Shown: positions 8,408 to 16,820, numbered from the stretch's first letter. The stretch is 64,000 nucleotides of DNA from Sulfuricella sp. T08 (GCF_000971475.1 NZ_DF967548.1:62328-126327), one strand, 5' to 3'. Made by a program: numbers and translations. Notes: generated by a model not told the origin, from the letters alone.

Positions 8408-9208
8408 TTATAGCGCATCGGCAAACTCCTCGCGACTATGCTGAAAAAAGGCATAACCAAGAATGGCCGCTGCCAAACCGATGACCAGAGCAGTGACCCA
8501 GTGAGTCCACGAAATCGGCGCGCCCAAGGCTGCAGTCCGTCCAGCCTCTATCACCGCTCCGAGTGGGTTGTGCAAATAGATGGGGCGCAGCGCTTCAGGC
8601 ACCGCGCTCACAGGGTAAAACACTGGCGAAAGGAACATCAGCATTTGAACGAACAGCGGCACGATCTGGGTCATGTCCTTGATGAATACTCCCCACGCGG
8701 CCAGGAACCAGGAAAACCCCAGAGCGAGCAGCAGGACGGGGGCCAGTAGCAAAGGAAAAAGCAGTATCTGCACATGCAGATTGCCCGTCCAGGCCAGTGC
8801 GGCCAGCAGAATGAGAAAATTGAATGCGCCATGCACCAACCCTGCTCCAAGAGGAACCAAGGGCAGAATTTCCACCGGGAAGATGATTTTTTTGACAAAG
8901 CTGGGGTAGCCGCGAACCGCAGAGGGCGAGCGGGATACGGCTTCGGCAAAGATATTGAAAACGATCAGACCGCAATACAGATTCAGCCAGAAGGGCAACC
9001 CACCCAGTTGCTGGGACCAACGCGCCTGAAAGATATGGCCGAAAACGAAAGCAAAGATACTCAGCATCAATAGCGGGCTGAGAAAAATCCACAGCAAGCC
9101 GAACATCGCACCCCGGTAACGCAGCAGCACATCCCGCTTGATGAGTTGACCAAGCAGGTAGCGGTTGCGCCCGATATCGGCAAAGATGCGCAGGGGATTT
9201 AAAATCAT
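8408..9208 (-). CDS. wzm: Polysaccharide ABC exporter permease (Wzm-like, ABC-2 type)
   Basis: 266 residues. The N-terminal amphipathic stretch LIKRDVLLRYRGAMFGLLW is typical of ABC-2 exporters of O-antigen and capsule, and six membrane segments follow. The motif FLSPVFYPVSAVPEALRPIYLHNPLGAVIEA is cut here to its recognisable core LSPVFYPVSAVPE, found in Wzm/KpsM/RfbA permeases. It forms the channel half of the exporter whose ATPase is encoded at 6214-7488. It follows the MacB-like permease by about 30 bases on the same strand, but this does not imply joint function. Confidence 0.9.
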   Translation of the reverse strand: MILNPLRIFADIGRNRYLLGQLIKRDVLLRYRGAMFGLLWIFLSPLLMLSIFAFVFGHIFQARWSQQLGGLPFWLNLYCGLIVFNIFAEAVSRSPSAVRGYPSFVKKIIFPVEILPLVPLGAGLVHGAFNFLILLAALAWTGNLHVQILLFPLLLAPVLLLALGFSWFLAAWGVFIKDMTQIVPLFVQMLMFLSPVFYPVSAVPEALRPIYLHNPLGAVIEAGRTAALGAPISWTHWVTALVIGLAAAILGYAFFQHSREEFADAL

Positions 9209-9240
9209 ATGCTCATATTGTCTTTGGAATTACTCCACTT

Positions 9241-10464
9241 TTATTCATAGCGCAACGCCTCCACGGGCTTGAGCATGGCCGCGCGCCGTGCCGGGTAATA
9301 ACCGAAAAACACGCCGATCGCGGCAGAAAAGGCAAACGACAGCAGGATCGACCACACCGTGACCACCACGGCCATTTCCGCCATCGAACTGACCAGCCAG
9401 GCACCACCTACACCAAGGAGCACTCCAACCAACCCACCGACTATGCAAATAATCAGCGCCTCAAGCAGAAATTGCAACAGGATGTCGCGGCGGCGCGCAC
9501 CGATCGCCATGCGGATGCCGATTTCCCGGGTGCGCTCTGTGACCGACACCAGCATGATGTTCATAATACCGATTCCGCCCACCAGCAGGGAAATGGAGGC
9601 GATAGCACCGAGCATGAAGGACATGGCTTGCGCCGATCCGGCGGCAGATTGCGCCACCGATGTCAGGTTGCGGATGGTGAAGTCGTTTTCCGCATCTTCA
9701 GCCAGATGATGGCGCTGGCGCAGCACTTGGCCCATCTCCCGCTCTGCCTCATCCATCGTCTCGGTCGATCGCGCCTGCACCATGAGATAGCGCACCGTGC
9801 CCGGAAACTGGTTACCGAAAAGCTTGCGCTGAGCGGTGGTGACCGGCACCACAGCGGTATCGTCCTGGTCGCGCCCGTCCAGGCTTTGTCCTTTTGCGGC
9901 AAGCAATCCGACCACCAGAAAAGGCATGTTCTTGATGCGAATGGTCTTGCCGGTGGGGTCTTCCTCTCCGAACAGGTTCTTCGCCACTGTCTGGCCAAGC
10001 ACAACTACCCGGGTCGCACCGCGCACATCGCTTTCCTCGAAGGGGTGGCCGGCATCCAGTGTCCAGTTGCGCACCGTAAAGTAATCTGGCGTAGAGCCAG
10101 TGACGATGGTGCTCCAGTTGCTTGAGCCATAAGCCAGCTGGGCGTTGCCTGGGTAAGAAGGAGAGACTGCCTTGACCGACGGGATTTGAGCGAGCGCCTG
10201 CGCGTCGCTGACTGTCAGGGTAGGCACACTGCCCGAGCCGAAGCGCAGCCCGCCTGAAGTACTGGCACCGGACAGCACAATGAACAGGTTGCTGCCCATC
10301 GAGGCGATGGACTGGCTGACGGTGTATTGCGCCCCCTGACCGACGGCAAGCATCAGTACCACTGCCGCCACGCCGATCACCATGCCGAGCATGGTCAGGG
10401 CGGTGCGCAAGCCGTTCATCGCCATGGCGCGCCAGGCTTCGGCAAAGATCGCCAGGATCTTCAT
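9241..10464 (-). CDS. macB: MacB-type ABC transporter permease (FtsX-like)
   Basis: 407 residues. One N-terminal membrane helix (TALTMLGMVIGVAAVVLMLAV) precedes a large periplasmic MacB_PCD domain (about 45-240). Three C-terminal helices of the FtsX fold contain the family motif RTREIGIRMAIGARRRDIL. In E. coli MacB the ATPase and permease are one chain; here the permease is separate and its start overlaps the ATPase stop by four bases. Together with the adapter gene it should form a mechanotransmission-type efflux or lipoprotein/peptide export pump. No outer-membrane TolC-type gene is in the window. The substrate is unknown. Confidence 0.88.
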   Translation of the reverse strand: MKILAIFAEAWRAMAMNGLRTALTMLGMVIGVAAVVLMLAVGQGAQYTVSQSIASMGSNLFIVLSGASTSGGLRFGSGSVPTLTVSDAQALAQIPSVKAVSPSYPGNAQLAYGSSNWSTIVTGSTPDYFTVRNWTLDAGHPFEESDVRGATRVVVLGQTVAKNLFGEEDPTGKTIRIKNMPFLVVGLLAAKGQSLDGRDQDDTAVVPVTTAQRKLFGNQFPGTVRYLMVQARSTETMDEAEREMGQVLRQRHHLAEDAENDFTIRNLTSVAQSAAGSAQAMSFMLGAIASISLLVGGIGIMNIMLVSVTERTREIGIRMAIGARRRDILLQFLLEALIICIVGGLVGVLLGVGGAWLVSSMAEMAVVVTVWSILLSFAFSAAIGVFFGYYPARRAAMLKPVEALRYE

Positions 10465-11156
10465 GACACCTCCCCATCCCGTTCCACCCGCCCATCCACG
10501 AAGCGCACCATCCGGTGAGCATAGTGGGCAATATCCGGCTCGTGGGTTACCAGGATGACGGTCATGCCCTGTTCGCGGTTGAGGCGGGTAAATATCTCCA
10601 TGATCTCCTGGCTGGTGTGGGTATCCAGGTTGCCGGTGGGCTCGTCCGCCAGGATCAACGGCGGACGGTTGATCAGCGCGCGGGCGATGGCGACGCGCTG
10701 CTGCTGGCCGCCGGAGAGCTGATTGGGCAGCGATAGGGAAAATTTTTCCAGCCCGGTCTGGCGCAGGACCTCCAGGGCGCGCTCACGCCGCTCAGCCTGC
10801 CCCAGGCCGGCGTAAAGCAGCGGCAGCGCGACGTTGTCCAGCGCGGTGACGCGCTTTAACAAGTTAAAACCCTGGAACACGAATCCAATCAGGCTATTGC
10901 GCAGATGAGCGAGTTCATCCGGATTCAGCTTTGCGACATCCCGGCCATTAAGGAAATAATGCCCGCTGGTGGGCGTGTCGAGACAGCCGAGAATATTCAT
11001 GAAGGTGGACTTGCCCGAGCCGGAAGGCCCCATGATGGCGACAAATTCGCCGGGGGCGATGCTCAGGTTGACGTCATGCAGCACCGGAGCGACTCGCCCG
11101 CCGGTGATTTCATACTGCTTGTGCAGGCCCTCGACGCGGATCAGGGGATCGGCCAT
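10461..11156 (-). CDS. MacB-type ABC transporter ATPase
   Basis: 231 residues, a stand-alone nucleotide-binding subunit of the LolD/MacB group. Walker A is GPSGSGKST, the Q-loop segment is FVFQGFNLL, the signature is [15 protein letters not shown], and Walker B is [12 protein letters not shown] followed by a switch histidine in ILVTHEP. Its start shares a base with the adapter stop (TAATG overlap) and its stop overlaps the permease start, so the order adapter-ATPase-permease is translationally coupled. Confidence 0.92.
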   Translation of the reverse strand: MADPLIRVEGLHKQYEITGGRVAPVLHDVNLSIAPGEFVAIMGPSGSGKSTFMNILGCLDTPTSGHYFLNGRDVAKLNPDELAHLRNSLIGFVFQGFNLLKRVTALDNVALPLLYAGLGQAERRERALEVLRQTGLEKFSLSLPNQLSGGQQQRVAIARALINRPPLILADEPTGNLDTHTSQEIMEIFTRLNREQGMTVILVTHEPDIAHYAHRMVRFVDGRVERDGEVS

Positions 11157-12319
11157 TACATCATCCTGAGGCTGAAGCCGGAACCTTTGTCTTTCTTGGC
11201 ACCCATCTCCCTGACTACCAGCGACTCCCCAGGTTTGAGTTCATCGCCCAGCACTTCAGTGTAGGAACCATCAGAGATGCCGGCCTTGACCCTCACCGGC
11301 TTCGGCTCCCCTTGATCGAGCCGGTAAACGGTAGCGCCGCCGCGCCCTTTTTCTTTCCTGTTGTTCTTGCCAGCAGCCTCGCCACCCTCTTCCCTCAGAG
11401 GCTTGAAGCGTAGCGCTGCATTCGGCACGCGCAGTACATTTTCGTGGCGGCTCACGATGACCTGAACGTGGGCGGTCATGCCAGGCAACAACACTTCATC
11501 CGGGTTATCCACCGCCACCACGACATTGTAGGTCACTACGTTCTGCTGCACGGTGGGGTTAAGTCGGACCTGCTTAACCTTGCCGGAAAACTGCCGGTCC
11601 GCAAAGGCGTCGACGGTAAATCGCACCTCCAGGCCAATGTTGAGATTGCCGATATCCGCCTCGGCCACGCTGGTTTCGATCTGCATCTGCTTGAGATCGC
11701 CGGCGATCTGAAAAAGAACGGGGGTCTGGAAGCTGGCCGCAACCGTCTGGCCCACATCGATATTGCGTGCCACCACTACGCCGGAAATCGGGGAACGGAT
11801 CACAGAATAATTCAGGTTGGTGCGGGAGCGCGTCAACTGGGCTTGCGCCAGCTTGAGCTGCGCCAGAGCGGAGTCCAGCTGCTGCCTGGCCTGGTCGACG
11901 GCATCCAGAGAAATGAAGCCCTTCTTCTGCAACAAACGAGCACGCTCCTCCTTGGCTCGCATCAGCACAAGATTGGCCTCCGCATTAGCGATGTTGGCCT
12001 GGTCCTGCCTGAGCTGGGCATCGAACAGGGCAGGATCGAGTTCAGCCAGAATCTGTCCTTCTTTCACCCGGCTGTTGAAATCCGCGTTGAGCTTTTTCAC
12101 CGTACCGGACACTTGGGTGCCCACGTTCACCAGCACCACAGGGCTCAGGGTGCCATTGGCCGAGATACTCTGGACAATATCGCCGCGGTCAACCACTTGG
12201 GTTTTGTACTTTTCCTGGGGTGAGTTGGCGCTCTGGCTCTTCCAGTAATAAACGCCGCCAGCAGCGACGATGAACGCGAGAATAACAAGCGGGATTCGGA
12301 TGGAACGGATTGAGGGCAT
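11156..12319 (-). CDS. macA: MacA-type periplasmic adapter (membrane fusion protein)
   Basis: 387 residues from the ATG giving MPSIRSIRIPL; the longer frame would need a TTG start. An N-terminal anchor helix (LVILAFIVAAGGVYYW) is followed by the biotinyl-lipoyl half-motif GTLSPVVLVNVGTQVSG, a hairpin with long coiled-coil helices (about 90-175, ANLVLMRAKEERARLLQKKG), the second lipoyl half (SVIRSPISGVVVARNIDVGQ) and beta-barrel domains. It links the MacB-like inner-membrane pump to an outer-membrane duct. The first gene of the three-gene operon, it begins 56 bases after the soxB stop, so it could be read through from the sox operon or have its own promoter; none is obvious. Confidence 0.9.
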   Translation of the reverse strand: MPSIRSIRIPLVILAFIVAAGGVYYWKSQSANSPQEKYKTQVVDRGDIVQSISANGTLSPVVLVNVGTQVSGTVKKLNADFNSRVKEGQILAELDPALFDAQLRQDQANIANAEANLVLMRAKEERARLLQKKGFISLDAVDQARQQLDSALAQLKLAQAQLTRSRTNLNYSVIRSPISGVVVARNIDVGQTVAASFQTPVLFQIAGDLKQMQIETSVAEADIGNLNIGLEVRFTVDAFADRQFSGKVKQVRLNPTVQQNVVTYNVVVAVDNPDEVLLPGMTAHVQVIVSRHENVLRVPNAALRFKPLREEGGEAAGKNNRKEKGRGGATVYRLDQGEPKPVRVKAGISDGSYTEVLGDELKPGESLVVREMGAKKDKGSGFSLRMM

Positions 12320-12374
12320 AGGCGTCTTCTGCAAAGAAAAAATTATAGCAGTTGCCCGCCTATCTTACCCTATA

Positions 12375-14090
12375 TCAAGCGATGCCGGCATTTCCCTCCA
12401 CCCCGATCAACCTGGGCAGATTGAGCTTGCGCGGCGTGATCACCTTCTTGTCACGCAGGTAAGACGCAACAACATCCCATACCGGCTCGCCTGTAGCACC
12501 TTCGGCCACCGGCGCCCAACCCGCCACCTTGTATTTCTTGTTCGGGTCAAGCGGCTTGCCTTTCATGATCATGTTATTGATGCGCTTGCCGAATCCCTGC
12601 CGCAAATCGCAGGTATAGCTGATGCCTCCGACGCGCACCATGTCGCCGCCCTGCTGCTTGTAAGGATCGGCATTGAACAGGTTATCGCAGACGTCTTCCA
12701 TGATGGTCTTGATCATTTCGCCGGTCATTTCGGTCAGCGTGGTATAGGGATAGGTAATGGCGGTCTGGTCCATCACATGCTCCATGGTGATGGTGTCGCC
12801 CGGCAACAGTGAAGTACCCCAGCGGAAGCCTGGAGAGAAAGCGGCGTCCGCGCCTTTCACGTCCATCAGGGCATCCAGAATCAATTGGTCGAATGTGCCA
12901 TTGAAGTTGCCGCGGCGGTACAGCGTTCCCTCCGTTACGGCCAGTTTCTCCGCCAGCTTGGCTTCATAGGGCGCGCGAACTTTCTTGATCAGCCCCGCCA
13001 TTTCCGCATCCGGCTCGATCAGGTTGGCAAACACCGGCAGCAGCTTGTATTTAAAACCAGCCACCTTGCCATTCTTGACGTCGAAATCCAGCACGCCAAG
13101 GAACTTGCCATTGGAGCCGGCGTTAGTCACCAGAGTCTGCCCTCTGGCATTCTTGATTATGGATGGAGCAGGCATGCCGTCGTGGGTATGGCCGCCAAGG
13201 ATGGCATCGATGCCGGTGACACGGCTCGCCATTTTCAGATCCACATCCATGCCGTTGTGGGACAGCACCACCACGACCTGAGCACCCTTGGCGCGAGCCT
13301 CATCCACCATCTTCTGCATATTGTCGTCCTGGATGCCGAAGCTCCAGTCCGGGGTCATGTAGCGCGGGTTGGCGATCGGCGTGTAGGGGAATGCCTGGCC
13401 GATGATCGCAACCGGAATGCCATTCATCTGCTTGATGACATAGGGCTGAAACACCTGGTCGCCAAAATCGTTGGTCTTGATGTTCTGCGCCAGAAAATCC
13501 ACCTTGCCCTTGAAATCGTTATCCACAATCTGCTTGACGCGCTCCGCACCCAGAGTGAATTCCCAGTGGCCGGTCATGATGTCCACACCGAGCAACTTGC
13601 AGGCATCCACCATATCCTGGCCATTGGTCCACAGTGCGGTAGCAGAGCCCTGCCAGGTATCGCCGCCATCCAGCAACAAGGCCCCCGGACGGTTGGCGCG
13701 AACTTTCTTTACCAGACCGGCGAGGTGGGCAAAGCCGCCGACCTTGCCGTAGGTGCGGGCGGCCTTTTCGAAATCGAGGGAAGTGAATGCATGGGCATCG
13801 ACCGTGCCGGGCCGGATACCAAATGCCTTGAGCAGTTTCTCGCCCACCAGGTGCGGCGCCTTGTTGTGGCTGACACCCAGGCCGATATTCACGTTGGGCT
13901 CACGGAAATAAATCGGCATCAACTGGGCATGGCAATCGGTAATATGCAGCAAGGAAACATTGCCGAAGGAGGGCAGATCATAGAAACCGCCTGCACTGGC
14001 CGCAGATAGCGCAGAACGGCTGTTCAGCGCAAAGCCTGAGGCAGCTGCAACCGCCAGCATCTGAAGGAATTCTCGGCGATTCATGGACAT
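12375..14090 (-). CDS. soxB: SoxB, thiosulfohydrolase of the Sox system
   Basis: 571 residues from the ATG giving MSMNRREFL, which carries a Tat-type signal (NRREFLQMLAVAAASGFAL); a start ten codons earlier is possible. The protein is a metallophosphatase/5'-nucleotidase relative: HITDCHAQL, LLDGGDTWQGS, MTGHWEFTLG, ILGGHTHDG and a C-terminal nucleotidase domain with the GDTITMEHVMD region. SoxB is a di-manganese periplasmic enzyme that hydrolyses sulfate from the SoxYZ-bound S-sulfonate. A GGAG lies about nine bases before the start. It is the last gene of the sox operon and is separated from soxA by a strong stem-loop. Confidence 0.96.
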   Translation of the reverse strand: MSMNRREFLQMLAVAAASGFALNSRSALSAASAGGFYDLPSFGNVSLLHITDCHAQLMPIYFREPNVNIGLGVSHNKAPHLVGEKLLKAFGIRPGTVDAHAFTSLDFEKAARTYGKVGGFAHLAGLVKKVRANRPGALLLDGGDTWQGSATALWTNGQDMVDACKLLGVDIMTGHWEFTLGAERVKQIVDNDFKGKVDFLAQNIKTNDFGDQVFQPYVIKQMNGIPVAIIGQAFPYTPIANPRYMTPDWSFGIQDDNMQKMVDEARAKGAQVVVVLSHNGMDVDLKMASRVTGIDAILGGHTHDGMPAPSIIKNARGQTLVTNAGSNGKFLGVLDFDVKNGKVAGFKYKLLPVFANLIEPDAEMAGLIKKVRAPYEAKLAEKLAVTEGTLYRRGNFNGTFDQLILDALMDVKGADAAFSPGFRWGTSLLPGDTITMEHVMDQTAITYPYTTLTEMTGEMIKTIMEDVCDNLFNADPYKQQGGDMVRVGGISYTCDLRQGFGKRINNMIMKGKPLDPNKKYKVAGWAPVAEGATGEPVWDVVASYLRDKKVITPRKLNLPRLIGVEGNAGIA

Positions 14091-14126
14091 GGGGGAAACT
14101 CCAAATCGGGTAAACGGCATGAAACA

Positions 14127-14167
14127 AGGGCCGAGAGAAAAGGAATCACTTCCAGCCTCTCGGCCCT
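14127..14167 (-). promoter_or_regulatory. Stem-loop between soxA and soxB
   Basis: An 11-bp perfect inverted repeat (AGGGCCGAGAG at 14127-14137 and its complement at 14157-14167) encloses a 19-base loop that itself contains GGAA/TTCC. In the sox transcript a short imperfect U-rich run (TTGTTTC) follows. It could act as a leaky terminator, or as a 3' stabiliser of the upstream message that lowers soxB output relative to soxA. The structure is read directly; the function is inferred. Confidence 0.6.
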
Positions 14168-14180
14168 CTCTTGGGGAGAC

Positions 14181-15008
14181 TTATTTGCGGAACACCGGGG
14201 TCTGCATCGGCAGGCCTTTGCTCATGTAAGTCATGAAATATTCGAGGTTGTTGTACTCTTCACTGTTATATTCCAGCGGCGCTGCCCGAACATTTTTCTG
14301 GCACTGACGAAAACGCCCTTGCAGCGTAACCAGTTCGGTTCCGGCACGGAATTCCGGCCAGTGAGCCGCCTGCCCGATCATCGGGGACAATTGCTCGCTG
14401 CGAGTGAACTTTCCGGCATTGTCGACATGGCATATTGCGCAGGAGAAATTCAACTGGCCGCGCCGCGAATAGTAATAATCCTTGCCATTTTCATAAGCAG
14501 CCAGGGCATCTTTACCTTCCACCTTGATATTCACCTTCATGCCGTCAGACAGGCTTTTGGCATAAGCCGATAGCAGACCAAGCTCATTACTGCCATATTT
14601 CAACTCCGCCTCATCGTTATGGCGCAGACAGGCATTCAAGGCATTCTCAAAGGTAATCACCTTGCCGACGCCGTTATCGAAGTAGGGATAACTGCCCGCC
14701 ACGTTCTTGCCACCGTTGCGGAAACAGCTGGTGAAGGTTTTCCCATTCTTGAAAGGCTTTTCCCACAGCTCCCTGCCCACATCCACATCATTGACGAAGG
14801 GCGGGAACATCATGATGCTGTCGTACTGTTCCTTGGCATCCGGATTCAGGGCCAAAGCGCCCAGAACATAATCGGCCTGCTTCACATTCGGAAGAATCTG
14901 CTTGTAATGCTTGAGCAGGGCCTTGCGGTCATCCTCGGGACTAGCATATGCGCCAATATTGGCAACAACCAGCAAGCAGCCAAGAAAAATAGAAAGTCTC
15001 CGCTTCAT
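14181..15008 (-). CDS. soxA: SoxA, c-type cytochrome subunit of the SoxAX L-cysteine S-thiosulfotransferase
   Basis: 275 residues with a Sec signal peptide (about 1-22). Only one haem-binding motif is present, C190-A-I-C193-H194. The position of the N-terminal haem of dihaem SoxA proteins is occupied by C95 and C127 without a CxxCH, so this is a monohaem SoxA in which those two cysteines probably form a disulfide. C236 (in GRFRQCQKNV) is the likely catalytic cysteine persulfide and haem ligand. With SoxX it couples thiosulfate oxidatively to the SoxY carrier cysteine in the periplasm. It lies between two intercistronic stem-loops. Confidence 0.95.
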   Translation of the reverse strand: MKRRLSIFLGCLLVVANIGAYASPEDDRKALLKHYKQILPNVKQADYVLGALALNPDAKEQYDSIMMFPPFVNDVDVGRELWEKPFKNGKTFTSCFRNGGKNVAGSYPYFDNGVGKVITFENALNACLRHNDEAELKYGSNELGLLSAYAKSLSDGMKVNIKVEGKDALAAYENGKDYYYSRRGQLNFSCAICHVDNAGKFTRSEQLSPMIGQAAHWPEFRAGTELVTLQGRFRQCQKNVRAAPLEYNSEEYNNLEYFMTYMSKGLPMQTPVFRK

Positions 15009-15045
15009 TAGTCTCTCCTCATAATTCTATTTCTTGTTTTCATCC

Positions 15046-15070
15046 CGGCCGGACGCCACTCGTCCGGCCG
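15046..15070 (-). promoter_or_regulatory. Stem-loop between soxZ and soxA
   Basis: A perfect 10-bp GC-rich inverted repeat (CGGCCGGACG at 15046-15055, complement at 15061-15070) has a five-base loop and lies just after the soxZ stop on the sox transcript. No U-run follows, so it is more likely a processing or stability element than a terminator. It could help keep SoxYZ carrier levels higher than the downstream enzymes. Confidence 0.6.
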
Positions 15071-15078
15071 TGCAGATG

Positions 15079-15393
15079 TCAGGCTACGGTTGTTTCGCCG
15101 CTGAGCTTTTCGCCTTTGTTGTCCACCGCATTTATGGTGATCTTGTCGCCAGCCTTTGCTCCTTTTACCCGGAAACCCAGAAACGGGTTTTTGGCAACCG
15201 CAGCGCCCCATTGCGCCTCCAGCACCGTCTTGCCGTTCACTGCTGCAACCACGCTATTGATAAAGTGCGCCGGAATCAGCTGCCCGGTTTTCGCATCCTT
15301 GCGCAGACCGGTTTCCATAATATGATTCATCAAAACTTTCACGTCGGCGGTATCGCCTTGCATCGTTGCCCGCATTTTCATTGCATCAGCCAT
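15079..15393 (-). CDS. soxZ: SoxZ, sulfur-carrier complex subunit
   Basis: 104 residues, the usual size of SoxZ, with no signal peptide; the family is exported with SoxY. The immunoglobulin-like fold is recognisable by MKVLMNHIMETGLRKD near the start and AAVAKNPFLGFRVKGAK in the second half. SoxZ pairs with SoxY to form the carrier on which thiosulfate sulfur is oxidised. It lies 51 bases downstream of soxY. Confidence 0.95.
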   Translation of the reverse strand: MADAMKMRATMQGDTADVKVLMNHIMETGLRKDAKTGQLIPAHFINSVVAAVNGKTVLEAQWGAAVAKNPFLGFRVKGAKAGDKITINAVDNKGEKLSGETTVA

Positions 15394-15444
15394 GTTCGTA
15401 TCCTCGTCAAACAGATTGAATATTCAAGATCAGGAAATTTTTTA

Positions 15445-15915
15445 TCAACCGCCGCAGCCACCGATTGTCACTTTAACCTCCTTGCTAGCGGTATAGGCCT
15501 TACCGCCGGCTTTCACCGCCACCTTGACGTGAGATGTCGACGCCATCTTGATACGTGTAGAAACGAATCCTTCAGCACCATTCGAAAACTCGAAATCAGC
15601 GATCAAGGGATTCTGGTTCTTGTCTACAAAGATCATGATGGAAGTGGTGCCTGGGATTTTACTGGTTACTTCTACCGGAACAACCGCACCATTCTCGGCA
15701 ATGTCCGGTGCCTTGATCAGGATGTCCTTGCTCTCGACGGCACCCGCAACATTCAAGCCCTTCATCGCATCCGCCGTGGTCGTGGCATCGAAGGCCACCT
15801 TGTTCCATTCCGCTGCCAACACCTGACCAGGCTTGAGCAGGCCCGCCGCAATCGCGATGGCTACGGTACCCGCGGCACCCGTTCCTCTCAAAAATGTTCT
15901 ACGCAGATAATTCAT
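15445..15915 (-). CDS. soxY: SoxY, sulfur-carrier protein
   Basis: 156 residues with a Tat-like leader (YLRRTFLRGTGAAGTVAIA). The C-terminus ends in IGGCGG, the swinging arm whose cysteine (C154) carries the sulfur intermediates. A strong AGGAGAG ribosome-binding site sits seven bases before the ATG. SoxY is exported as a folded heterodimer with SoxZ. Confidence 0.97.
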   Translation of the reverse strand: MNYLRRTFLRGTGAAGTVAIAIAAGLLKPGQVLAAEWNKVAFDATTTADAMKGLNVAGAVESKDILIKAPDIAENGAVVPVEVTSKIPGTTSIMIFVDKNQNPLIADFEFSNGAEGFVSTRIKMASTSHVKVAVKAGGKAYTASKEVKVTIGGCGG

Positions 15916-15936
15916 CGCTCACTCTCCTAAAATTGG

Positions 15937-16305
15937 TTAAAGACTTTGAACAAAATCTACAACAAGATCAATTTCCTGCTCGCTCAGGATACGATGCTTG
16001 CCAAAGGGCGGCATTGCCGTTTTCGGATTGGCCTGAGTCGAGTCCCAAATCTGCGCACGCAACTTCGCACGATCAGGATAGCGCTCCTTCATCATGATAA
16101 AAGGAGGCGCAATATTGCCGGCCGCCACAGCCTTGGGGTCGTTGGGAACCGCGTGACAGGAAAGGCAGTTGCCCTTCTTATTGTCAAAAGCGATGTCCCG
16201 GCCGGACAGCTCTTTCCCCTTGCCGTCGTCAGCCGCCATAACCGGGCCGGCCGAGGCTGCCAGCACAACAGCCAGCACAGTCAGAATGGATGATTTATTT
16301 TTCAA
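15937..16305 (-). CDS. soxX: SoxX, monohaem c-type cytochrome
   Basis: 122 residues. It starts at TTG, supported by the strong GGAGGA six bases upstream. A Sec signal peptide (about 1-24) is followed by the haem motif C47-L-S-C50-H51, and Met98 in TAMPPFG is the likely sixth ligand. SoxX partners SoxA and passes electrons on to cytochromes. It is the first gene of soxXYZAB. A 283-bp region with palindromes separates it from a divergent small gene. Confidence 0.94.
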   Translation of the reverse strand: MKNKSSILTVLAVVLAASAGPVMAADDGKGKELSGRDIAFDNKKGNCLSCHAVPNDPKAVAAGNIAPPFIMMKERYPDRAKLRAQIWDSTQANPKTAMPPFGKHRILSEQEIDLVVDFVQSL

Positions 16306-16345
16306 CTCGCTCCTCCTTCTCCATTTTGCTCATTCCGAGCCGAGT

Positions 16346-16371
16346 GGATGCATTTCCTGGGAGATGCATCC
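16346..16371. promoter_or_regulatory. Inverted repeat in the soxX leader
   Basis: GGATGCAT and its complement ATGCATCC, eight perfect base pairs, flank a ten-base loop about 40 bases upstream of the soxX start. It may be a two-half-site operator or a leader hairpin. The role is inferred from position only. Confidence 0.45.
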
Positions 16372-16390
16372 TGCTTTGCAACGTAAATCA

Positions 16391-16420
16391 AGCATACTCA
16401 ATTTCACTTGCTGAGCGCAA
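16391..16420 (-). promoter_or_regulatory. Candidate sigma-70 promoter of soxXYZAB
   Basis: On the reverse strand TTGCGC (16415-16420) and TATGCT (16391-16396) are separated by 18 bases, and the GGATGCAT repeat lies just downstream. The match to consensus is moderate, and no transcript start is known. Confidence 0.35.
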
Positions 16421-16456
16421 GCATTTTTTACAAAATTTCTTTATTTTTCCGATAGT

Positions 16457-16472
16457 TAGTACAAATGTACTA
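16457..16472. promoter_or_regulatory. Operator-like palindrome TAGTACA-AA-TGTACTA
   Basis: A 16-bp dyad (7-bp arms, 2-bp centre) lies in the AT-rich region between soxX and the divergent small gene, upstream of the candidate sox promoter. Its size and symmetry suit a dimeric helix-turn-helix regulator. The regulator is not identifiable and no regulator gene lies next to the operon in this window. Confidence 0.45.
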
Positions 16473-16588
16473 GGTAAATTAGCATATGGCCAATTACCGA
16501 TTAATCCGGAGGCAATATTTTTTCGCGTGAAAAACCGTCCTGTGCTATATTTCAGTTCAAGAATTTTATTTTTAATGGGTAAATTGCC

Positions 16589-16792
16589 ATGGATATCTCC
16601 AGCGCATCGTCTGTCAGTGCATTCTCTGGCCAATCGGTAGGCACCTCGGTCGAGAATGAGGTTTTGAGGAAGGCCCAGGAAATTCAGGCGCAAAGCGCCG
16701 CAGCACTTATCAATTCCGTACCGCAGCCGACAAAATCTTCCCCCGCAAATATGCCCTCCCATCTGGGGCAAAACGTCAACACTACGGCCTGA
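16589..16792 (+). CDS. YjfB-like small putative motility protein
   Basis: 67 residues. MDISSASSVSAF and VLRKAQEIQAQSAAALINSVP match the short YjfB-type family (a central helix rich in A and Q followed by a Pro-rich tail), found as single small genes in flagellated bacteria and called putative motility proteins; the molecular role is unknown. The ribosome-binding site is weak. The stop codon lies inside a small hairpin, GGCCTGA-CT-TCAGGCC (16786-16801), without a U-run. It is divergent from soxX and shares the upstream region containing the palindromes. Confidence 0.7.
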   Translation: MDISSASSVSAFSGQSVGTSVENEVLRKAQEIQAQSAAALINSVPQPTKSSPANMPSHLGQNVNTTA

Positions 16793-16820
16793 CTTCAGGC
16801 CTTACCACTGCGGCGCGGGG

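Noticed and set aside
12885-14009. 374-codon open frame opposite soxB, and similar long frames opposite rpoD, secA, ftsA and selO
   Set aside because: They lie fully antisense to firm genes and have His/Arg/Gln-rich compositions typical of complementary-strand reading in GC-rich DNA.
15415-15426. TTGAATATTCAA palindrome between soxY and soxZ
   Set aside because: It is a loop-less 12-bp palindrome inside an operon, too short and AT-rich to separate from chance.
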